Positions 32,651-43,429 of a DNA stretch of 46,468 nucleotides are shown piece by piece. The notes beneath the pieces were generated by a model. It was not told the DNA's origin. It saw nothing but the letters and a program-made list of their open reading frames with translations, and ran no database searches. The position numbers were made by a program, and so were the translations under genes. Numbering within the stretch: the first letter of the stretch is position 1; every line of letters starts with the position of its first letter. Source of the stretch: Pseudomonadota bacterium. Its GTDB lineage: Bacteria; Pseudomonadota; Alphaproteobacteria; Rhizobiales; Tepidamorphaceae. The stretch spans positions 1 through 46,468 of the forward strand of contig JAEWYT010000186.1 of assembly GCA_023458595.1 (NCBI GenBank), written 5' to 3'.

Positions 32651-32820
32651 GGTTTCGGTTCCTTGGCCTTTTCGTCCCGGACGAACGGGAGCTATCGTGG
32701 CGGAAACCTACGTAAATACACCAGCGACGGCTAACAGATTGCAAATGCTTGGTTAATCGGCGCATACCAAGCCCGGGCCGGCGAGCGGCCGACTCGGTAT
32801 GAAATTCGGGGAGAGATGAA

Positions 32821-32898
32821 TGGTCGGAGCGGGGAGATTCGAACTCCCGACCCCTAGTCCCCCAGACTAGTGCGCTAACCGGGCTGCGCTACGCTCCG
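32821..32898 (-). tRNA. tRNA-Pro (anticodon GGG)
   Basis: On the minus strand a 78-base cloverleaf can be folded: acceptor CGGAGCG with CGCTCCG, D arm from TAGCGCAGCCCGGTTAGCGCA, anticodon stem CTAGT/ACTAG with loop CTGGGGG (anticodon GGG), and T arm GGGAG-TTCGAAT-CTCCC. Discriminator A and CCA are encoded. It reads CCC and, with wobble, CCU proline codons. Confidence 0.96.
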
Positions 32899-33073
32899 AC
32901 TGCCTTCAAGGCCATGCCCTTCTAGCGGTTCGCGACCGATGCCTCAAGCCCGTGTCGCGAGGCCCGCCTTCGAATGCACAGGTGGCGTCTTCGGGCGCCG
33001 GGTTCAAGCGGACGATTGGCCGGGCACGTCTCCGGGCGCTAGGGTCGGGGTCGCAACCCACGGGAGGATGCGC

Positions 33074-33292
33074 ATGAACCGACATCCCAAACACCTCTAT
33101 TCGGCCTGGGACGAAGCCATCCACGACCTGGACGAGGCCGTCGAGGCGTTCCGCGCCGCCATGGGCGCGACGACGGACGGCTACGACGAAAAGGACGTCG
33201 CCGTGCTCGCCGACGCGGTGTCGAAGCGGAAGAAGGCAGCCGTGGAGGCCTGGGAAACCTACATCGCGGCCGCAGGCTTCGGCCGGAGCTGA
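33074..33292 (+). CDS. Small acidic helical protein of unknown function
   Basis: A 72-residue protein, not recognised. It appears to be a helical hairpin: helix one about residues 9-28 (SAWDEAIHDLDEAVEAFRAA), a short turn, and helix two about 38-66 (EKDVAVLADAVSKRKKAAVEAW). It has no signal or membrane segment and no cysteine. ATG 33074 is preferred over an ATG 6 bases earlier because GGGAGG lies 6 bases upstream. It stands alone between tRNA-Pro and merR, converging on merR with stops 10 bases apart. Confidence 0.6.
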   Translation: MNRHPKHLYSAWDEAIHDLDEAVEAFRAAMGATTDGYDEKDVAVLADAVSKRKKAAVEAWETYIAAAGFGRS

Positions 33293-33302
33293 GCGCCGGC
33301 GG

Positions 33303-33875
33303 TCAACGCGCCGCGTCGAGCAGGCGCTTGCACTCGATCAGCTCGAACAGCGCCGCCTTGAGCTGGCGGACGTCGTCCTGCGACAGATGCGCGTGGGAGG
33401 CGGCAACAACCGGGGCGGCGGCGACCGGGGCGGCGGCAACCGGGGCGGCCATCGGCACGGGCCGCTGGACCGGCGGGACCGCGGGGCGCGGCGGCGCCAT
33501 CGGCTGGGCGATCACCGGGCGGCGCGGCGGCGCCTCGGGCTCGGGCTCGGGCAGATCCTCGAACGCGGCGTCCGCCTCCTCGGCTTCCTCCGCCCCGAGC
33601 ACTTCTTCCCAGATCACCGCGACGTGGCGGACGCCCTGCTCCTTCAGGATGCGCTGGACGCCCTTGATCGTGTAGCCCTCGCCGTAGAGGAGAAAGCGGA
33701 TGCCCTTGAGGAGGTTGACGTCCTCGGGCCTGTAGTAGCGCCGTCCGCCGCCGCGCTTCATCGGCTTGATCTGCGAGAACCGGGTCTCCCAGAAGCGCAG
33801 CACGTGCTGCGGCACGTCGAGTTCCTCGGCCACTTCGCTGATGGTGCGGAAGGCCTCGGGAGACTTCTCGATCAT
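33303..33875 (-). CDS. MerR-family transcriptional regulator
   Basis: A 190-residue regulator. The N-terminal winged helix-turn-helix (about 10-80: FRTISEVAEELDVPQHVLRFWETRF, then GGRRYYRPEDVNLL) matches the MerR group always found next to ihfA in alphaproteobacteria. The middle is an acidic stretch and a Pro/Ala linker with AAPVA repeats, encoded by imperfect 15-base tandem repeats near 33400-33450; a short helix ends the protein (DDVRQLKAALFELIECKRLL). There is no metal-binding cysteine set, so the inducer is unknown. It follows ihfA by 13 bases. Confidence 0.92.
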   Translation of the reverse strand: MIEKSPEAFRTISEVAEELDVPQHVLRFWETRFSQIKPMKRGGGRRYYRPEDVNLLKGIRFLLYGEGYTIKGVQRILKEQGVRHVAVIWEEVLGAEEAEEADAAFEDLPEPEPEAPPRRPVIAQPMAPPRPAVPPVQRPVPMAAPVAAAPVAAAPVVAASHAHLSQDDVRQLKAALFELIECKRLLDAAR

Positions 33876-33888
33876 GTCGGGATCCGGC

Positions 33889-34200
33889 TCAGTCCACGGT
33901 GCCGTCGGCGCCGTTGTTGATGCGCTGCTTCAGGACCGCGCTCGGCTTGAAGACGAGAACGCGCCGGGGCTCGATCGGAACCTCCTCGCCCGTCTTCGGA
34001 TTGCGGCCGATGCGCTCGCCCTTCTCGCGAACGACGAACGAGCCGAACGAAGACAGCTTCACCGTCTCGCCCTGTTCCAAGCAGCCAGCGATCTCGGAGA
34101 GCACGAGTTCGACCAGATCGGCCGACTCCGTCCGCGACAAGCCTACCGTCTGGTAGACCGCCTCGCAGAGGTCCGCCCTCGTGACCGTATTGTCCCCCAT
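33889..34200 (-). CDS. ihfA: Integration host factor subunit alpha
   Basis: IhfA pairs with IhfB to bend DNA sharply in transcription, replication and recombination. The 103-residue sequence shows the HU/IHF fold signature: VTRADLCEAVYQ start, SSFGSFVVREKGERIGRNPKTGEE, and the intercalating-proline arm with P in IEPRRVLVFKPSAVLKQRIN. Position between fabH and merR matches other Rhizobiales. A gap of about 112 bases to fabH may hold its own promoter. Confidence 0.97.
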   Translation of the reverse strand: MGDNTVTRADLCEAVYQTVGLSRTESADLVELVLSEIAGCLEQGETVKLSSFGSFVVREKGERIGRNPKTGEEVPIEPRRVLVFKPSAVLKQRINNGADGTVD

Positions 34201-34312
34201 TTGCGTTCGCTCCGCATAACCGCCGCCGCGTCGGCTACGTCCCTGAACTGAAAACGCTATTCGGTCCGGTCGCGATGGTCAACCGACCCCGTGGCCAAAG
34301 TGGGAAGCTGCG

Positions 34313-35290
34313 TCACCAGCGCAACAGTGCGGCGCCCCAGGTCAGGCCGCCGCCCATCGCCTCGAGCATCACGAGTTGCCCCTTCTTCAGCCGGCCGTCG
34401 CGATTGGCGACATCCAGCGCCAGCGGAATCGACGCCGCCGACGTGTTTCCGTGCCTGTCGACCGTCACGACGACCTTTTCTTCCGGCCAGCCGAACTTCC
34501 TCGCCGTCGCGTCTATTATGCGCTTGTTGGCCTGGTGCGGCACGAACCAGTCGATGTCCTGCGCCGCGACGCCCGCATCGGCGAGCGCGCCGTCGATCAC
34601 GTCGGAAACGAGGCCGACGGCGTAGCGGAAGACCTCGCGCCCCTGCATGCGCAGATGGCCGACGGTCCCGGTGGTCGACGGGCCGCCGTCGACGTAGAGC
34701 TTGTCCTTGTGACGGCCGTCCGAGCGCAGGCGCACCGAAAGGACGCCGCGGCCGTCCGCCTCGCCGTCCTGCTCGACGCCCTCCAGGACGACCGCGCCCG
34801 CACCGTCGCCGAACAGCACGCAGGTGGTGCGATCCTCCCAGTCGAGGATGCGCGAAAACGTCTCGGCGCCGACGACGAGCACCTTTCGCGCGTTTCCGGC
34901 GCGCACCATCGCGTCGGCGGTGGCGATCGCGTAGACGAAGCCCGAGCAGACCGCCTGGACGTCGAAGGCCGAGCCCTGATCGATGCCGAGGTTCGCCTGG
35001 ACCGTCACGGCGGTCGAGGGGAAGGTGTTGTCCGGGGTGGCGGTCGCCAGCACGATCATGTCGATCTCGTCGGCGGCCATGCCGGCGTTCTCGAGCGCCG
35101 CGCGCGCGGCCTCCGTTCCCAGATCGGAGGTGAACTCGCCGTCGGCAGCGATATGGCGCTGGCGGATGCCGCTGCGCTGGACGATCCAGTCGTCCGACGT
35201 GTCGACCATGCGCGACAGGTCATCATTGGTCAGCACGCGCGCGGGCAGATAGGACCCGGTGCCGCGCACCACGCTACGCATTACTTTCAC
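34313..35290 (-). CDS. fabH: 3-oxoacyl-[acyl-carrier-protein] synthase III
   Basis: FabH starts fatty acid synthesis by condensing acetyl-CoA with malonyl-ACP. The catalytic triad is visible in the 325-residue sequence: Cys in DVQAVCSGFVYA, His in WFVPHQANKRI, and Asn in DRHGNTSAAS. The C-terminal GGGLTWGAALLRW is typical. The GTG at 35290 overlaps the plsX stop (GTGA) with GAGG upstream; an ATG at 35281 is the alternative and would fit the family's usual short N-terminus. plsX-fabH is a standard pair. Confidence 0.97.
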   Translation of the reverse strand: MKVMRSVVRGTGSYLPARVLTNDDLSRMVDTSDDWIVQRSGIRQRHIAADGEFTSDLGTEAARAALENAGMAADEIDMIVLATATPDNTFPSTAVTVQANLGIDQGSAFDVQAVCSGFVYAIATADAMVRAGNARKVLVVGAETFSRILDWEDRTTCVLFGDGAGAVVLEGVEQDGEADGRGVLSVRLRSDGRHKDKLYVDGGPSTTGTVGHLRMQGREVFRYAVGLVSDVIDGALADAGVAAQDIDWFVPHQANKRIIDATARKFGWPEEKVVVTVDRHGNTSAASIPLALDVANRDGRLKKGQLVMLEAMGGGLTWGAALLRW

Positions 35291-36351
35291 GGGTCGACTA
35301 CCTCGGCTTCTTCCGGAACGACGGTTCCCAGGTTCTCTTCATAGTGCCGGAGCCCGTCTTCTATCTTCTTCATCAGCGCGTTTCGCGACAGGTGATAGCC
35401 CAGCGCGACGGCGGCGGCATAGCCTTCCGCGTCGGTCCCGCCGTGGCTCTTGATCACCATGCCGTTGAGGCCCAGGAACACGCCGCCGTTCGATTTGCGG
35501 GGGTCCATCTTCTCGCGCAGCGTGTCGAACGCCGCCTTGGCGAACAGGAAGCCGATGCGGCTCAGGAGGCTGCGGCGCATGCCCTGGCGCAGGTACTGGG
35601 CGATCTGCTTGGCGGTGCCTTCGGCGGTCTTCAGCGCGATGTTGCCGGTGAAGCCCTCGCAGACGACGACGTCGACGGCCCCCTTGCCGATGTCGTCACC
35701 CTCGATGAAGCCGGCGTATTTGATCGGAATCGCGCCGTCGCGCAGGATCTGGCCGGCGGCGCGGATGTACTCGAGGCCCTTGACCTCCTCGACGCCGATG
35801 TTGAGGAGGCCGACGGTCGGGTGCGGGACACCGAACAGGGCCCGCGCCATCGCCTCGCCCATCACGGAGAAGCCGACGAGCTGCTCGGCGTCCGAGCCGA
35901 TGGTGGCGCCGACGTCGAGGACGATGCTCTCGCCGCGCAGCGTCGGCCAGATCGCGGCGAGCGCCGGACGCTCGATACCGTGCATCATCCTCAGGCACAG
36001 CTTCGACATCGCCATCAGCGCGCCGGTGTTGCCGGCGGAAACGGCGAGATCGGCCCGCCCGGTCTTAACCGCCTCCAGCGACAGCCACATGCTGGAGCGG
36101 CGGCGGCCGTGACGCAGGGCCTGGCTCGGCTTGTCGTCCATGCGCACGGCGACGTCGGTGTGCTCGACGGTGGAGACCGCGGCGAGGGCCGGATGGGAAT
36201 CGAGGATCGGGCGAATCATGGATTCGTCGCCGAAGAACAGGAATTCGCTGTCGGGATAGCGCTCGCGCGCGACCGCGCATCCCGGAACGACTACGGACGG
36301 GCCGAAATCACCACCCATCGCGTCTATCGAAATGCGTACAGGAGATACCAT
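35287..36351 (-). CDS. plsX: Phosphate acyltransferase PlsX
   Basis: PlsX converts acyl-ACP to acyl-phosphate for phospholipid synthesis, as a soluble, membrane-associated enzyme. The 354-residue protein starts with the signature ISIDAMGGDFGPSVVVPG and has GNTGALMA, DVGATIGSDAEQL, and CEGFTGNIALK. Length and order fit the family. About 140 bases separate it from the DUF177 gene upstream, without a recognised gene. rpmF, often placed before plsX in other bacteria, is not present. Confidence 0.97.
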   Translation of the reverse strand: MVSPVRISIDAMGGDFGPSVVVPGCAVARERYPDSEFLFFGDESMIRPILDSHPALAAVSTVEHTDVAVRMDDKPSQALRHGRRRSSMWLSLEAVKTGRADLAVSAGNTGALMAMSKLCLRMMHGIERPALAAIWPTLRGESIVLDVGATIGSDAEQLVGFSVMGEAMARALFGVPHPTVGLLNIGVEEVKGLEYIRAAGQILRDGAIPIKYAGFIEGDDIGKGAVDVVVCEGFTGNIALKTAEGTAKQIAQYLRQGMRRSLLSRIGFLFAKAAFDTLREKMDPRKSNGGVFLGLNGMVIKSHGGTDAEGYAAAVALGYHLSRNALMKKIEDGLRHYEENLGTVVPEEAEVVDP

Positions 36352-36490
36352 CAGGCTTTATGCGGCGAAGACCATTTTGCCGGCCACTGCCGGAGCAGCG
36401 GCCCTCGGCGCATGCGGGCTCGGACAATAGCGAATTAGGCCGTTGAAACAACCGGTTTCTTGCCGTTCCGCACGGTCTGTGGGCAACCGG

Positions 36491-37033
36491 TCAGGTGTCA
36501 TCGCGCTTCGTCCTCAGCGAGGCGAGCGCGGCAAACGCCCCCGATTCGGCCGCTTCCGCGCCGTTGCCGTTCCCGGATTCGAAGATCACGCCCTGTTTGC
36601 GGGGATAGGGGTCGAGACCGAGCGCCAGATGCTCGCAGACCAGCGCGCCGACGTCGACCCGGTCGTGGAGCAGCGGCTCGACGTCGAGATCGGCGGCCGC
36701 GGCTCCTTCGGCGGTCTCCTCCTCGGGCCGCGGCGCGACATCGGGCGCGAAGAACGACTCGATCTCCTCGCGGATCGCGGTGCCGACCGGCTCCAGGGTG
36801 ACGACGCAGGTCTGGGTGAGGGCGGCGTCGACCGTCCCGCGCACGGCGAGGCCGCGGCCGCGCCAGCGCGTCACCGTCAGCCGCGCCGTCATCGCCGAAA
36901 CGGCGGGAACGTCGAGATAGCGCGCGATCGCCGCCAGTTCGTCGCCGGTCGCGGCGATCTCGACGGCGAGCCCGTCCTCGGGCACCTCGTCGCGGGTGAC
37001 GACGTAGCTTATCGGAAACGCCTTCGAGGTCAT
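36491..37033 (-). CDS. DUF177/YceD-family protein
   Basis: A 180-residue YceD/DUF177 protein, the family linked to 23S rRNA handling and usually located near rpmF-plsX. Seen are LTVTRWRGRGLAVRGTVDAALTQTCVVTLEPV, with only one Cys where zinc-binding relatives have two pairs, and the C-terminal LVCEHLALGLDPYPRK block containing the family's conserved EHLxLxLDPYPR motif. The ATG overlaps the stop of the chaperone gene by 4 bases. Confidence 0.88.
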   Translation of the reverse strand: MTSKAFPISYVVTRDEVPEDGLAVEIAATGDELAAIARYLDVPAVSAMTARLTVTRWRGRGLAVRGTVDAALTQTCVVTLEPVGTAIREEIESFFAPDVAPRPEEETAEGAAAADLDVEPLLHDRVDVGALVCEHLALGLDPYPRKQGVIFESGNGNGAEAAESGAFAALASLRTKRDDT

Positions 37034-37593
37034 TGCACCCCTCCCCGATCGCCGCGCGCCGGTTCTGGACTCTTCGGCCAGGCGATGCGCCCCGCGATGA
37101 TAGCGTCCGCGGGAACCTCGGTCAGCGCCTCTTCGCAGGCGACGACGTAGGCCGCCATCGCGTCGAGCGCCGCCTCGCCGCCTTCTCCCTGCAGCAGATT
37201 GCGCTCGAGGGCGGCACGCAGGCCCTCGGCGCCGGCCGCGTCGAGGGCGGCGTCATAGACGGACGCGCGGCCGTAGAACGCCTCCACCATCGACCGGATG
37301 CGCCTGGGCACCGACAGGTCGCCGACCCCCATCTCGCGCAGGCTGCGGTCCATGTCGGCGAAGAACAGGTCGAACAGGCTCTGGGCGACCGCCCGCCCCT
37401 GCGCGCCTTCGCGGCGCAGGCGGCGCATGACCAGGACGGCGTGCAGGACGATCATCTCGAAACGACCCTCGACGGTGTCGGCCGCACCCATCGTCTGATA
37501 GAATTCCGGCTGCCGCGCCTGCGCCACGATTTCGGCATAGAGGGCGTACGGTCCGTCGTCGGACCGGAAGCGTTGGAGCAGTTTGCGTAGCAT
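37030..37593 (-). CDS. Ubiquinol-cytochrome c chaperone (CBP3 family)
   Basis: A 187-residue homologue of mitochondrial Cbp3, needed to assemble cytochrome b into the bc1 complex. The family signature is visible in LYAEIVAQARQPEFYQTMGAADTVEGRFEMIVLHAVLVMRRL, which I cite only for its position (about residues 18-58), and FFADMDRSLREMGVGDLSVPRRIRSM follows. No signal peptide or membrane segment; it acts on the cytoplasmic side. It overlaps the DUF177 gene and is divergent from bamE. Confidence 0.92.
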   Translation of the reverse strand: MLRKLLQRFRSDDGPYALYAEIVAQARQPEFYQTMGAADTVEGRFEMIVLHAVLVMRRLRREGAQGRAVAQSLFDLFFADMDRSLREMGVGDLSVPRRIRSMVEAFYGRASVYDAALDAAGAEGLRAALERNLLQGEGGEAALDAMAAYVVACEEALTEVPADAIIAGRIAWPKSPEPARGDRGGVQ

Positions 37594-37715
37594 GTCCGGC
37601 GTCCTTCCACGCCCAGCCGCTCACGTCAACGTGGTTGCAATAGGCGGGTCTTCAAGCTAGGTCAGTCGCCCGCCGATGGAAATTGCACGGTTGTGCTCCC
37701 GGGAACAAGAACACG

Positions 37716-38201
37716 ATGCAGCATTTTGATTCGAAACGGCTTTCACCGGGCGGGAGCCTGCGCGCCCGGCTTCTGATCGGCGCGGCGCTCGGCCTTTCCA
37801 TCGTCGGTCTTTCGGCCTGCAACTCGACATTCACGACGGTCCAGCGGCACGGCTATCTGATCTCGCAGGACCAGCTCGACCAGGTGCCCGTCGGCTCGTC
37901 GAAGGAGCAGGTCGACTTCGTGCTCGGCACGCCCTCGACCACCGCGACCTTCGGCACGGAGGTCTACTACTACATCTCCCAGACCACGGAGACGACCGCG
38001 TTCCTCGCGCCGAAGACGACCGACCAGCGCATCCTCGCCGTCTACTTCGACGCCGACCGGCGCGTCGAGCGCTTCGCCAACTACGGTCTGGAGGACGGCC
38101 GCATCGTCGACTTCATCTCGCGCAAGACGCCGACGTCCGGCGAGGAAGTGTCGTTCCTCAAGCAGGTCTTCTCCTCGGCCGTCGGCGAGAACGTCGAATA
38201 G
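37716..38201 (+). CDS. bamE: Outer membrane protein assembly factor BamE
   Basis: A 161-residue lipoprotein of the BAM complex that folds beta-barrel proteins into the outer membrane. The N-terminus has a basic part and a hydrophobic segment ending LSAC, the lipidated cysteine at about residue 35. The SmpA/OmlA domain follows: GYLISQDQLDQVPVGSSKEQV, LGTPSTTATFG, YYISQT and DADRRVERFANYGL. ATG 37716 is used; a TTG 33 bases earlier is in frame but has a poor site. A bidirectional terminator follows at 38252. Confidence 0.93.
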   Translation: MQHFDSKRLSPGGSLRARLLIGAALGLSIVGLSACNSTFTTVQRHGYLISQDQLDQVPVGSSKEQVDFVLGTPSTTATFGTEVYYYISQTTETTAFLAPKTTDQRILAVYFDADRRVERFANYGLEDGRIVDFISRKTPTSGEEVSFLKQVFSSAVGENVE

Positions 38202-38251
38202 GGCCCGCGGCCCGGCGGGAGCAACCTCGCGGCGCCTTGCGCGCCGGAACC

Positions 38252-38285
38252 AAAAAAGGCCCCGCGGAGGCGACCTCCGCGGGGC
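38252..38285. terminator. Bidirectional terminator between bamE and hppA
   Basis: GCCCCGCGGAGG (38259-38270) and CCTCCGCGGGGC (38274-38285) form a perfect 12-bp stem with a CGA loop. On the minus strand it is followed by TTTTTT (opposite 38252-38257), giving a strong hppA terminator; on the plus strand TTCGTCTT follows, a weaker tract for bamE. Confidence 0.92.
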
Positions 38286-38306
38286 TTCGTCTTCCAGTCG
38301 AGCCGG

Positions 38307-40427
<2,121 letters not shown>

Positions 40428-40605
40428 AGGTCCAATCCTGTTTGACTGATTTTCTTCGAAGTCGAACGGGCGTGACGCTTCGTCAAAAAGTCGTGCGATC
40501 TACACGAAGCCCCCGCCTCCGTGACCGATGGTCGCGCGGACGTTTGCCAGAAAAGCGCCCAATAAGCAACCGATCGGAAGGTCTAACCAACAGCCTGTGC
40601 AACGC

Positions 40606-41823
40606 TCACGCCGCCGACCGGTCGTCGCCGGTCCACCACAGCCACGCGAGCGCGGCGAAACAGAAGGCGACAACAGGGAAAATCACCAGATTCAGCGTGC
40701 TCCAGCCCCAGGCGTTGAGGATCGCGCCCGACATCAGCGAGGCGAAGGCCTGGAAACCGAAGACGAGGAAGTCGTTGAGGCCCTGGACGCGGGTGCGCTC
40801 CTCGGGCTCGTAGGTCTCGGTCACCATGGACGTCGCGCCGATGAAGCCGAAGTTCCAGCCGACGCCGAGCAGGATCAGGGCGCCCCAGAAATGGGCGAGC
40901 GTGATGCCCATGATCGCGACCGCGCCGCAGCCGGCGAGCAGCAGAAGGCCCGCGGCGATGACCTTCTCGTGGCCGAAACGGGCGATCAGCGTGCCGGTGA
41001 AGAAGCTCGGCGCGAACATGGCGATGACGTGCCACTGGATGCCGAGCGTCGCGTCGGTCTGGCTGTGGTCGCAGGCGACCATGGCGAGCGGCGTCGCGGT
41101 CATCACGAAGCTCATCAGGCCGTAGCTGGCGATCGCGCAGATGACGGCGACGACGAATCGCGGCTGGCTGACGATCTCGACCAGGGGGCGGCCGCCATGG
41201 ACGGCCGCGGCGGCCGCGGGCCTGGGAATACGCAGGAAACTCAGGACGAAGATGACTATGCAGGCCAGCACGATCTGCGCCAGGAAGGCGCCGGCGAAGG
41301 GGATCGGCGCCAGCGAATCCTTCGTGAAGATGACTATCTGCGGGCCGATGATGCCGGTGAAGACGCCGCCGGCGAGCACCCAGGAGATCGCCTTCGGCCT
41401 GAACGCCGCACTCGCGGTGTCGGCGGCGGCGAACCGGTACTGCTGGACGAAGGAGCCGCCGAGGCCCGTCAGCGCCGTGCCCAGGCACAGCAGCCAGAAA
41501 TGGCCGGAAACGACGGCGTAGGAGGCGATTCCGCCGCCGAACATGCCGCCGAGAGCGCCGATCTGGAACCCCGGCCGGCGGCCGATGCGGCGCATCAGAT
41601 TGGCGGCCGGAATGGACCCGAGCGCGACGCCGATGATGTAGAAGGCGACCGGCAGCGTCGCCAGCGACTTGTCCTCGCCGAGCAGGTAGTAGCCGGCCAG
41701 GCTCGCCATGGAGATGACGATCGGCGCGGAGGCGCCGCCGATGGCCTGCGCTCCGGCGAGCACCAGCGCGTTGCGCCGGGCCGCGCGGTCGTCGAACTCT
41801 TCCGTGATCGCGATGCTGGTCAT
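40606..41823 (-). CDS. MFS transporter
   Basis: A 405-residue inner-membrane protein with about twelve hydrophobic segments. Major-facilitator features are the loop 2-3 segment AANLMRRIGRRPG and its later counterpart TGTLIARFGHEKV. The substrate is unknown; most similar sequences are simple drug or metabolite exporters. ATG 41823 gives the standard cytoplasmic N-terminus. The gap to thiL is 74 bases, so it could be the last gene of the nrdR-rib-nusB-thiL series or have its own promoter. Confidence 0.87.
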   Translation of the reverse strand: MTSIAITEEFDDRAARRNALVLAGAQAIGGASAPIVISMASLAGYYLLGEDKSLATLPVAFYIIGVALGSIPAANLMRRIGRRPGFQIGALGGMFGGGIASYAVVSGHFWLLCLGTALTGLGGSFVQQYRFAAADTASAAFRPKAISWVLAGGVFTGIIGPQIVIFTKDSLAPIPFAGAFLAQIVLACIVIFVLSFLRIPRPAAAAAVHGGRPLVEIVSQPRFVVAVICAIASYGLMSFVMTATPLAMVACDHSQTDATLGIQWHVIAMFAPSFFTGTLIARFGHEKVIAAGLLLLAGCGAVAIMGITLAHFWGALILLGVGWNFGFIGATSMVTETYEPEERTRVQGLNDFLVFGFQAFASLMSGAILNAWGWSTLNLVIFPVVAFCFAALAWLWWTGDDRSAA

Positions 41824-41897
41824 TGCTTCATCGGGATGGGCGCCACCGGAACGGGCCCGCACCACGACACGCGTGCGACGCGGCGTCAACAGTCAAT

Positions 41898-42932
41898 TCA
41901 GGGATGCGAATATGTCGCGCCGACATGGCTGAAGGCGCGCCGGGCGAACCGCATCGGCTGGCCGCCGGCGCCGTGGAAGACGGCGCGGCCGCCGTTTTCG
42001 CCGATCTCGCCGATCGAACGGACCGGAACGCCGGCCTCGGTCGCCGCAGCCTCGAATTTCGGCGCGTTTTCCGGCGAAACGGTGCAGGCGATCTCGTAGT
42101 CGTCTCCGCCGGTCAGGCACAGGGACAGAAGGTCCGGATCGGCCTCGACCGCCGCCCTCGCCGCCTCCGACAACGGCACTTCGGCGGCGGCTATCCCGGC
42201 GGCGACGACCGACGCGGCGCACAGCTTGTCGATATCGCCGGCGAGTCCGTCCGACACGTCGAGGGCGGCCGAGGCATGGCGCGCGATCGCGCCGGCGAGG
42301 GCCACGCGCGGCCGCGGCAGGCGGTAGCGGTCGTGGAGGAAGGCGCGGTGTTCCGCGCTCAGGCCGGAAACCCGGGCATCGCCCTTCGCCACCAGCAGCC
42401 CCAGCGCGCCGTCGCCGACGGTGCCGGAGACGTAGACCTTGTCGCCCGGCCTCGCCCCGGCGCGACGGACCATGCGGCCCTTTTCGACGGTGCCGAAGGC
42501 GGTGATCGAGACGATCAGCGTGTCGGCGCGGATCGTGTCGCCGCCGTAGACCGAGACGCCGTAGGTCTCCTGGTCGGCGGCGAGGCCCTCGGCGAAGCCC
42601 CTCACCCATTCCTCCGACCAGTCGGGCCCCAACCCGAGCAGCACGAGGTAGCCGACCGGCGTCGCGCCCTTGGCGGCCAGATCGGAGAGATTGACCCGGA
42701 GCGCCTTGCGGGCGACCGCGTCGGCGGCCTCGCCGGGCAGGAAATGGTGCCCTTCGGCGATGCCGTCCTTGGTCAGGACGAGGTCCATGCCGGGGGGCGG
42801 CGAGAAGGACGCGGCGTCGTCGAGCAGCCGGAACGTGCCCGGCGCGGTCGCCAGCGGACGGAAATAGCGCGCGATCAGGCCGTGCTCGTCGCCGTCCGGT
42901 TCGGGGGCTTCTCGCTCGCCGGGACCGCCCAT
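41898..42932 (-). CDS. thiL: Thiamine-monophosphate kinase
   Basis: ThiL phosphorylates thiamine monophosphate to the cofactor ThDP. The 344-residue sequence has the ATP/metal-binding features LLDDAASF, LTKDGIAEGHHF, ALRVNLSDLAAKGATPV, VYGGDTI and the later ALDVSDGLAGDIDKL and LTGGDDYEIACTV. Start ATG 42932 shares one base with the nusB stop (TGATG). Its product is the cofactor for the split transketolase at the other end of the window. Rhizobiales usually carry nusB-thiL in this order. Confidence 0.96.
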   Translation of the reverse strand: MGGPGEREAPEPDGDEHGLIARYFRPLATAPGTFRLLDDAASFSPPPGMDLVLTKDGIAEGHHFLPGEAADAVARKALRVNLSDLAAKGATPVGYLVLLGLGPDWSEEWVRGFAEGLAADQETYGVSVYGGDTIRADTLIVSITAFGTVEKGRMVRRAGARPGDKVYVSGTVGDGALGLLVAKGDARVSGLSAEHRAFLHDRYRLPRPRVALAGAIARHASAALDVSDGLAGDIDKLCAASVVAAGIAAAEVPLSEAARAAVEADPDLLSLCLTGGDDYEIACTVSPENAPKFEAAATEAGVPVRSIGEIGENGGRAVFHGAGGQPMRFARRAFSHVGATYSHP

Positions 42933-43429
42933 CACTCCCCGCTTCCGGCGAGCTCCTTCGCCCTGTCGCGCCGGGCGATGGAATCGAGGATGGCGTTGAC
43001 GATGCCGGGCTCGTCGCCGTCCTCGAAGAAGGCCCTGGCGATATCGACGTACTCGCTGATGACCACGCGCGGCGGCACGTCGCGGCGCTCGATCAGCTCG
43101 TAGACGCCGGCGCGCAGGACGGCGCGAAGCGTCAGGTCGATGCGCTTCAGGGGCCAGCCCTTCTCCAGCGCGGCGTCGATGTCGGTATCGACGCGGCGCT
43201 GCATCCTGACGACACCGGAGACGAGATCGCGGAAGAACGGCACGTCGGCGCCGATGAGCCTGTCGCCCTCGATGTCGCCGCCCAGCCGGTGCGCCTCGAA
43301 TTCGTCCAGCGTCGTGGCGAGATCGCTGCCGGCGACGTCCATCTGGTAGAGCGCCTGCACGGCGGCGAGACGGGCCGCGCCGCGTTTGTTGGCCTTGGAG
43401 ACCGGCCGTTCGGCGCGCAAGGGTGTCAA
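42932..43429 (-). CDS. nusB: Transcription antitermination factor NusB
   Basis: A 165-residue all-helical NusB that with NusE binds boxA RNA in rRNA antitermination. Seen are RGAARLAAVQALYQMDVAG at the start, ERRDVPPRVVISEYVDIARAFFEDGDEPGIVNAILD at the end (positions about 113-149). The TTG at 43429 is supported by AGGGG about 9 bases upstream and by a 4-base overlap (TTGA) with the ribH stop. No ATG in frame would keep the first conserved helix. Confidence 0.95.
   Translation of the reverse strand: MTPLRAERPVSKANKRGAARLAAVQALYQMDVAGSDLATTLDEFEAHRLGGDIEGDRLIGADVPFFRDLVSGVVRMQRRVDTDIDAALEKGWPLKRIDLTLRAVLRAGVYELIERRDVPPRVVISEYVDIARAFFEDGDEPGIVNAILDSIARRDRAKELAGSGE

Noticed and set aside
32821..33292. 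Integrated element at tRNA-Pro
   Set aside because: The tRNA is intact and no integrase, direct repeat of the tRNA 3' end, or composition shift was found nearby.
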